Below are positions 10,069 to 15,478 of a DNA stretch of 15,478 nt, piece by piece. Both the position numbers and the translations under genes were made by a program. Numbering within the stretch: the first letter of the stretch is position 1; the number at the start of each line of letters is the position of its first letter. The notes under the pieces are model-generated. The model saw only the letters and a list, made by a program, of their open reading frames with translations, made no database searches and had not been told where the DNA came from. Origin of the DNA: Spirogloea muscicola (lineage: Eukaryota > Streptophyta > Zygnematophyceae > Spirogloeales > Spirogloeaceae); the NCBI GenBank assembly GCA_009602725.1, contig WELB01000138.1, forward strand, positions 131,230 through 146,707, read 5' to 3'.

Positions 10069-10719
10069 TTAGTCTTCGAGCAGCTTGCGGAAGTGTCCGC
10101 CGTGATGCTTGCCGCCTTTGTGATCATGATCATAGTCCGTCGCATTAAGAGGTGGCGCTGGAGCTGGAGCTGGAGCTGGAGCTGGGATTGGAGCTGGAGC
10201 TGGAGCTGGAGCTGGCGACGGCACTCCAGTTGAGGCCTCATGCCAACCACCGTAGTCGTGGTGGTGATCGTCATCCCTGTCGCGCCTAGAGCTGTCCCTG
10301 TCTTCTCGGTCACGTTCCTCATCGTAGCCCCCATTGTTGTAGCCTCCCCCATCACCCCCGCCATAGCCCCCACCGCCATACTCATAGTCGTGCAACCCCC
10401 ATGATGTCGGCATGTGGTGTGGACCAGGCGCTGGTGCTGGAGCCGGGGCTGGCACGGGAGCTGGTGGCTGTGCCCCAGTTGGTCCAGCTGCGGCGAGCAC
10501 TTGACCTGTTCATCCAGCAAGCTGTCAGCGCTGCTTGCTTTCCAAGCAAGGGGCCTTGATGATCATTAGCAGCAGGATCGTTATCAAGTAGAGGCGCTGC
10601 TTGTGAAGGTTAGGGACCTTACTGGTCGGCGCTGCGAGTATTGATGCCGCCACGACGAAAACTAGGAGGGTGGCGCCGCTGTGCTTCCCCGCACGCCCCA
10701 TGTCGAAGCCCAAGCACAT
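10069..10719 (-). CDS. Secreted Pro-Ala-repeat, His/Asp-rich protein (wall-type), two exons
   Basis: Exons (minus) are 10719-10623 and 10505-10069, with a 117-bp GT-AG intron. The donor (A|GTAAGG) and acceptor (ACAG|GT) join in phase to make a Ser codon. The product is about 177 residues. Seen in order: an N-terminal hydrophobic signal peptide (ATLLVFVVAASILAAP); a first PAPAPAPAP block; a Gly/Tyr block (YGGGGYGGG); a charged Arg/Asp stretch ending in HHH (RRDRDDDHHHDY); a second, longer PAPAPAP block; and a His-rich tail ending HFRKLLED. Alternating Pro-Ala runs after a signal peptide are typical of hydroxyproline-rich or arabinogalactan-type wall proteins. The His/Asp clusters could bind metal ions, which is inference. 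A second in-frame ATG at 10701 gives an equally good signal peptide. I do not recognise a named family. Confidence 0.75.
10156..10215 (-). repeat. Hexamer repeat coding for Pro-Ala
   Basis: GGAGCT on the plus strand (AGCTCC on the coding strand) is repeated nearly perfectly, with a small interruption near 10185. It encodes the second PAPAPA block of the secreted protein. Because the unit is six bases, copy-number changes would alter repeat length without shifting the frame. Confidence 0.85.
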
Positions 10720-10964
10720 GGCCACAAATCTCTGGTTGCCCTCACACCGTCTTCTGTGCGGTCAAATTTAGCCTGCTGCAGGATGTTGTCCAGATGGACA
10801 GCTGCGGACTTCGACCAACAGCTTGGCTGGCCTCAATGGCACACTACTGCGTTGCACAGGCCTCGGCGGCGGCTGCCACAGGCGGATCTTCGCCTCGACA
10901 GGGCGGAGGGCTCAATTTCAGACTGCCGCAGCGGCGGTGAGTGCTGCCTCTCCCCTCCCTTCCT

Positions 10965-11139
<175 letters not shown>

Positions 11140-11141
<2 letters not shown>

Positions 11142-12345
11142 CACCCCCCACCTCTCGCCTTCACCTTCGCCACCTCCTCGCTCCCCTCCCCACTCGGAAC
11201 ACCCCACTCCTTTGAGCCTCCATCAGCAGCTTTCTTTATTGAAAGACAGTGGCTGCGAGATGCCAGCCCAGAAATTGAGCTCTTCCGAAGAGGGCGGGGC
11301 TTGTAACAAGCGAGCCAAATCTTGGACAAGGTCCATAGGTCCGAAAGGACTTAACAAAGTCTGACAGGGCCGAAGTGACTGCGAGTGGTTTCCTGTTCGC
11401 TGCGCCTTCCGGCCGTTTCAGACAATTTTGTACATTCCTTTGGGTCGGCCTCTCAAAGCCATCGAATTGAAAAAGCTTTCCAAATCACGAGCTTTCTCTC
11501 TCTCTTTCCCCTCTCTCCCCGCTGCCCAACTCCCCCCTCCCCATCGTGGCTCCGATCAGAAGGCCCGATCGGCTTGATCAGCGGCCCGGCCGCCATGCAT
11601 GCAGAGCGCCCGGGCGGGACGACCGGCGCCGCGGCGCCATGCGCGCCGCCCACATGCGCCATGCCGTCGCGGCAACGCGCGCGCCGAGAGCAGCAGGAGC
11701 AGCTTCCAGCAACACTGGGCTGCCAGCCCTGCCCGCCTTGCACTAGCTTCCACCTGAGCAGTCTATTGGCTTTAGTTGGCCACATTTTCATATCATGCGC
11801 ACCACGCGCCTTCTCTCTTGCTGCTCGCCTGTCTCGCTCAGCGTCACTCCCTCATACCGCTACACCTGTCGGCAACCATGTTTCAAGTATTAGACGCACC
11901 TTCATCCAGGATCAAGGAAAGTAGGGACCGTGCTCTATCTTGGGACATACCGTCCATGCCTTACTTGTTTGCCTTTTCTTACTTGAGTGACGTTGCCCAA
12001 ATTTCGGTCAGTGATCTGGAATAAAAGGATGCCGGCGCTCAGGGTGATCCCCCTCGGCATCAGGCAACCACGGGCAACTCTGAGTTGCACAGTAGCGCGA
12101 AGATTTCATGCAGCACATGCAGGGTCACAAGCGAGTGAACTTGACCTGGATTATCGAAGTAGCCTGGAACCATCTTCCACTTTCGATCTTTGTTGTAGCT
12201 TTGCAGTACTAGCTAGCCTTGTTGTTCCTGATACGAGGCCATTAGTCTGCTTCACAAGGCCTCAACACCTCTTCTTGAATAAGATTGTGAGGCGAGGAGC
12301 ATATCGCCGGAGCTTTGTAGGGTTAAATAAGGGTTGTGAGCGTAA
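11140..12345. other. Intergenic stretch, no gene recognised
   Basis: It is pyrimidine-rich at first (11140-11220), GC-rich around 11540-11760 and then more balanced. The longest plus-strand frames (11385-11924, 11987-12388) have no recognisable domain. A 14-bp perfect palindrome (GGCGCCGCGGCGCC) lies at 11625-11638. Part of the region may be the distal promoter of the PAPA-repeat gene. Confidence 0.45.
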
Positions 12346-12714
12346 GGAACTGGAGCTGAAGCATCACTCGGATTTTTGTTGCTTTTAAAGAACACATCTG
12401 AATTGTATAGTGAATCAGAAATTACATGGATCAACCATACAGACTTGCAAAGAGTAGTAGACTTAGACCTTGATAAAGATTTATTCCTCCACATCGATTC
12501 CCTTCCTAATTTTGAATCTCATCAGTGTTCTTATCTAGTGATTCGCGCCTTGAGTATACATCTTCAGAGGACATCAAAGTCGGCGAAAGTGACCTCTTAT
12601 TTTCATGGGCAGTCTGTCTTGATAAATTCGCTTGTTTGGTTTTGGTCCATAGTTTCATTCTTATTCATTAAACTGTTGGATCTCTTTATGAAAATGAGTC
12701 TGGATTGGGAGTAA
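12346..12714 (+). pseudogene. A+T-rich ORF fragment, possibly organelle-derived
   Basis: An open frame runs from a TAA at 12343 to a TAA inside the hairpin at 12712-12714. It has no ATG near its beginning; the first in-frame Met is close to the C-terminus. The predicted peptide is coherent: a polar part (DLQRVVDLDLDKDLFLHIDS) is followed by a hydrophobic, membrane-like stretch (SLVWFWSIVSFLFIKLLDLF) and the end MKMSLDWE. From about 12385 the sequence is clearly richer in A+T than its neighbours. The frame is followed at once by a perfect hairpin and a tRNA-like sequence, an order common in plastid and mitochondrial genomes. I do not recognise the protein. It could be the 3' part of an organellar gene inserted in the nucleus, or a chance frame. 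Confidence 0.35.
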
Positions 12715-12723
12715 TCCAGACTC
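12696..12723 (+). terminator. Perfect 11-bp hairpin after the A+T-rich ORF
   Basis: GAGTCTGGATT (12696-12706) pairs perfectly with AATCCAGACTC (12713-12723) around a 6-base loop. It overlaps the stop codon of the preceding frame and ends one base before the tRNA-like sequence. Plastid genes often end in such inverted repeats, which act as RNA processing or stability elements. There is no T-run, so it is not a classical intrinsic terminator. Confidence 0.5.
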
Positions 12724-12724
12724 C

Positions 12725-12756
12725 GGGCAATTAGCTCAGTTGGTAGAGTTCCTCGT
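12725..12756 (+). tRNA. 5' half of a tRNA, organelle-like, degenerate
   Basis: GGGCAAT could be the acceptor 5' strand, followed by TA and a full D-arm (GCTC-AGTTGGTA-GAGT). TAGCTCAGTTGG matches the A-box/D-arm consensus exactly. The following T-CCTCG-T resembles the 5' side of an anticodon arm such as that of plastid tRNA-Val(UAC), which I recall as CCTCGTTTACACCGAGG. After 12756 the expected loop and stem are lost. A weak T-arm-like hairpin and a partly complementary acceptor strand occur much further on (about 12780-12811). A functional tRNA is unlikely; a truncated tRNA or a tRNA-derived repeat fits better. Confidence 0.5.
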
Positions 12757-13309
12757 ACAAATATGTGAGCATTTATGTACTGATGATAGGGTTCAGGTTC
12801 ATCAATTGAGCAAAAGTCTAACTAGATAATTTGTCCAGATTATTATAAAGAACCACCTAATTAATTTTGACAACCAAGAGAATTGTTGATGGTCCAGTAC
12901 TTTACTGTATGTCAAGATAGCAGGAGACAACTGTAGTGATTGTGTACATCAATGCCAATTCATGCTTCTCATCTGGTGGTTGCTTGTCTCAATAAGAAAC
13001 ATGTAAAGTAGCGTGGAGCTTATAAGCTAGTCTGTGCACTGCATGTTTACGTTTTGCTAGGCATGAATTCTAAGCTTTGTCATTAAGCCTCAAACTCAAT
13101 CAGACTGTTGAGGAGGGCTAGCACTTCTCAGCTCCCTCGTACTGACTGACAGCCGTCAGAAATAGCGTGGCTTGGCTTATCATAGCAAAGTAGCAGTATA
13201 CTGATCGGAACACAGCAACCGCCCAACACCATTGGCGTAGATAGGGATGGGTAGCAGGCCGCCTGATCTCCACAGCTCTGACTGAGAGAGGCGAGCAGAA
13301 ATCGACGCC
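12757..13309. other. A+T-rich stretch, no gene recognised
   Basis: The first part continues the A+T-rich block after the tRNA-like sequence; the second is probably the 3' UTR of the minus-strand ALKBH1 gene. TGATGA (12780-12785) and TCATCA (12798-12803) form a 6-bp hairpin around GGTTCAGGT. No protein-coding frame is supported. Confidence 0.4.
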
Positions 13310-15478
13310 TCATCTAAGCTCTGCAAGACACGAGCCCGGGTTGACCTGCCGGATGTTGATGTTGATTCGTGCTGAGTGAATGTAGTCCGCCACTGGCCAC
13401 ATTCCAGGTTTCTGTAACTCCTTGAGGAGCGCTGGCAGAATGGCCTCTCTGCCGCTGCCACCACCGCTGAAGATGCGCGGCAATCCTGCAAGCATCCCTG
13501 ACGCAATCAGGATTGGCCATCCATTGGTGGCTAGCAAGCAAGGTTGCATTACATGGGCTATGCACCACCTAAGTGAAAGCAGGGCATCTCACCGTGGTAG
13601 CACAAGCGAGCAGGGCCAGCCATCAGCACCACGTCACCCGAGCGCAGCAGCATTGCCAAGGGGGTATCTTCTCGGGACGGTCCACCGAGAAGGAAAATAG
13701 CTGTGCAGCCCAAGCTGCACAGAGCAGTATACTAGGAGTTATACCAGAAACTCCTCCTGCTTTGTGGCTGCAATAAGCTGCTCCAACTCGAGCCACAACG
13801 CAGTGGCTAAGCAAGGAGCGTATCTCCAGGCACCACAGACGTGCACATGTGGAGTGCCGGGCTGGCGCAGACCTAATGCTGACAATCGGCAGAGAGAGGT
13901 CGGCCTCCATGTCGTCGAGGTGGCCACCGAGCATGTCCCCTGGCCGGTGAAGCAGCAGCAACGGGCAGAAACGGCGTTGAGCTCATCAGGTCTAGCAATA
14001 GTAATGAGCTGGCGTGTGGATGGAGCCAGCTCCTGAGCAGTCAACCAAGCAGCTCCAAGGAGCTGCTTAAGTCCTGTAGCTGTGGCAGCAGTAGCTGCAG
14101 TAGCCAACCTTCGCTGTAAAGGTTGACGATAGCTGCCTCCGACCTGAAGGTAGACCCAGGCGGCAGGGCAGGACGCGCAAGCTTTGTCGCCAGCGCCGCA
14201 AGATCCTTGTGGATGGGCCGATGTGGCTTAGTGTGATCATATTGCCTCTGTCAGAACCGTTGACTTGCAGTTACTTGGTAGTCGCGCATAGACGAGGAGG
14301 ATATTGGCCGGGTCATAGCAGCAGTGAAGATCCATCTACCTGAGCTGCATACTGAGATGAAGTGATGAGGATTTTCACTTATGACTTCTACGTACGACTC
14401 GATACGTGATGTGTCAGACAGAAGGGCTCCACAAAGAGCCGGGGCTTCACATTGGACCAGTCGAACTGGATGCCAATCGTGGCCCACCGCAGCCGCCGGA
14501 GCAACGAGGCCGCAGAGTCGGTGCGCTGCTGTCCGCAGTCTGTCGTCCATCGCTGGTTGGCACGCCGCCGATGCTCACGCTGGCTGCCGGCGAGGTCGGC
14601 AGCCACGGTCTCGCATGCGCCATCGCTGCGTTCATCGTCCCCGCACTCGCCCATGTGCAAGTCGCGGCACACATCACTCTCCACTGCGGCGGCACTGCTG
14701 CAGGCATCAGCATTGCGCAGCTCTACCTCCGCGTCCGCCGTCGCCACTGGGTGACTCGAACAAGCACTGCAGTGGCGAGCCTCCGAGCCTCCGTCCTTGC
14801 CCAAGTCCTTGTCGAGGAAGAGGCCCTGCTGGGCGGCCACCCAGAGGCCCGGAAGCTCGCCATGCAGTGCGCTGTGGTTGGTCTGGCTCGGTGGCTCGAG
14901 CAGTGCGAGAGGCTTGCTTGGATCCACTTCAGCTGCTCGGCCGGGCCGAGCGCCTGTGGGATAAAGTAGAAGCCTGCAGTGACGGTGGCACACGAGGCAG
15001 CGTGAGCCTGGCGCTCGCAGAGTAGCCTAAGAGCGCCAGCGGCAAGCTCCGGCTGCCATAACATGGCTTTGAGTCAAGTTCTGCAGGTTAATAAGTTATC
15101 ACCCACCATTTTCCATGCCATTAGTCCTAAAGCTGTTCCTGATATGTAACTGCCAATCCTGACGCCTCAGAGCGCGAGCCATGGCAGCTGCAACGCAGAG
15201 CTCGGTGGCAGCAGCCGGTGCCACGACGAGCCCAAAATCCTGAACCCCTACAAGCTAACTCACAACCTAACTAAACCTAACCTAAAACTCGAGCTCCCAA
15301 CTCTACCGTTAGAATATCGTGGGTCCCTGGTCGTCGTTCCGGGCCTCACCGGGGCGGCCGGCGAGGCCGTAGACGGGCCAGGGGCCATTGCCGTCGCCGG
15401 CGGGCAGCAGGCAGGCGCCGGCGGCGGCGCGGGCGGCGGCGTCGGAGAAGTCCAGGACGCCCGCCAGGTCCGGCGGCG
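13310..15478 (-). CDS. ALKBH1-type 2-oxoglutarate/Fe(II) dioxygenase, 5'-partial, one apparent frameshift
   Basis: An AlkB-family oxygenase that removes methyl groups from nucleic acids by oxidation; ALKBH1 relatives act on tRNA and are also reported on 6-methyladenine DNA. Exons (minus): 15478-15350 (partial), 14973-14451, 14247-14109, 13939-13873, 13714-13593, 13485-13310. Introns are all GT-AG with matching phases. Seen in order: GFYFIPQALGPAEQLKWIQ, PPSQTNHSALHG, RLRWATIGIQFDW, FRSEAAIVNLYSEGDMLGGH, HLDDMEADLSLPIVSIS, LGCTAIFLLGG, RSGDVVLMAG, CYHGLPRIF and ARININIRQV. HLD gives two iron ligands, the His of CYHG the third, and RININIR the 2-oxoglutarate/substrate arginines. The plant ALKBH1 layout is clear. 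Exon 2 changes frame between LKWIQASL and LEPPSQTNH (indel within about 14898-14911), as if one base were missing. Its middle also holds an unconserved Ala/Asp/Ser-rich stretch. The core looks functional. Confidence 0.9.
15255..15290. repeat. Telomere-like degenerate repeat in ALKBH1 intron 1
   Basis: Several spaced CCTAA/CCTAAA units (AACCTAACTAAACCTAACCT within the tract) resemble degenerate plant/algal CCCTAAA telomere repeats. They lie within the first visible intron of ALKBH1. The array is short and imperfect, so it may be a tiny interstitial remnant or chance. Confidence 0.4.

Noticed and set aside
11625-11638. 14-bp perfect palindrome GGCGCCGCGGCGCC as a regulatory operator
   Set aside because: Short GC palindromes are common in such GC-rich DNA, and nothing nearby supports a regulatory role.
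11385-11924. 179-codon plus-strand open frame
   Set aside because: Low-complexity Ser/Pro/Ala composition without any domain; no supporting splice structure.
14381-15025. 214- and 187-codon plus-strand frames opposite ALKBH1 exon 2
   Set aside because: They are antisense to an exon with strong homology-like motifs and are best explained as shadows.

Overview
The window looks like nuclear DNA of a green alga (Chlorophyta; a trebouxiophyte-like genome is my guess). Short exons are split by GT-AG introns of about 60-380 bp. Two genes match land-plant/algal families: a TMS1/ERdj3A-type ER J-protein and a plant-type ALKBH1. A secreted Pro-Ala-rich wall-type protein and an intact-looking non-LTR retrotransposon reverse transcriptase add to this. 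There is no bacterial-style gene packing. Family names come from recognised motifs and remembered homologues; no database search was run. Exon borders were placed by hand from splice sites and reading-frame continuity.

Layout. 1-1690 (-): reverse transcriptase ORF running off the left edge. 1691-2999: no gene seen. 3000-6691 (-): ten-exon ER J-domain/thioredoxin-like gene. 6721-6892: 86-bp tandem duplication just upstream of its start codon. 6893-8211: no convincing gene; G-rich tracts and inverted CCAAT boxes. About 8212-8853: large imperfect inverted repeat (fold-back or MITE-like). 8854-10068: no gene seen. 10069-10719 (-): two-exon secreted PAPA-repeat, His-rich protein. 10970-11139: (CT)n microsatellite of about 170 bp containing the only N. 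11140-12345: no gene seen. 12346-12756 or further: A+T-rich block with an organelle-like order (ORF fragment, perfect hairpin, 5' half of a tRNA), possibly an old plastid or mitochondrial insertion. 12757-13309: no gene seen. 13310-15478 (-): ALKBH1-type 2-oxoglutarate/Fe(II) dioxygenase, six exons seen, 5' end beyond the right edge, with one apparent frameshift.

The three host genes all read on the minus strand but look independent. They are an ER proteostasis factor, a nucleic-acid demethylase and a wall or secreted protein. I see no shared pathway or operon-like system. The most useful points are the two reconstructed multi-exon genes, the apparent one-base indel in ALKBH1, the short stop-containing intron 8 of the J-protein, the fold-back repeat and the candidate organellar insertion.
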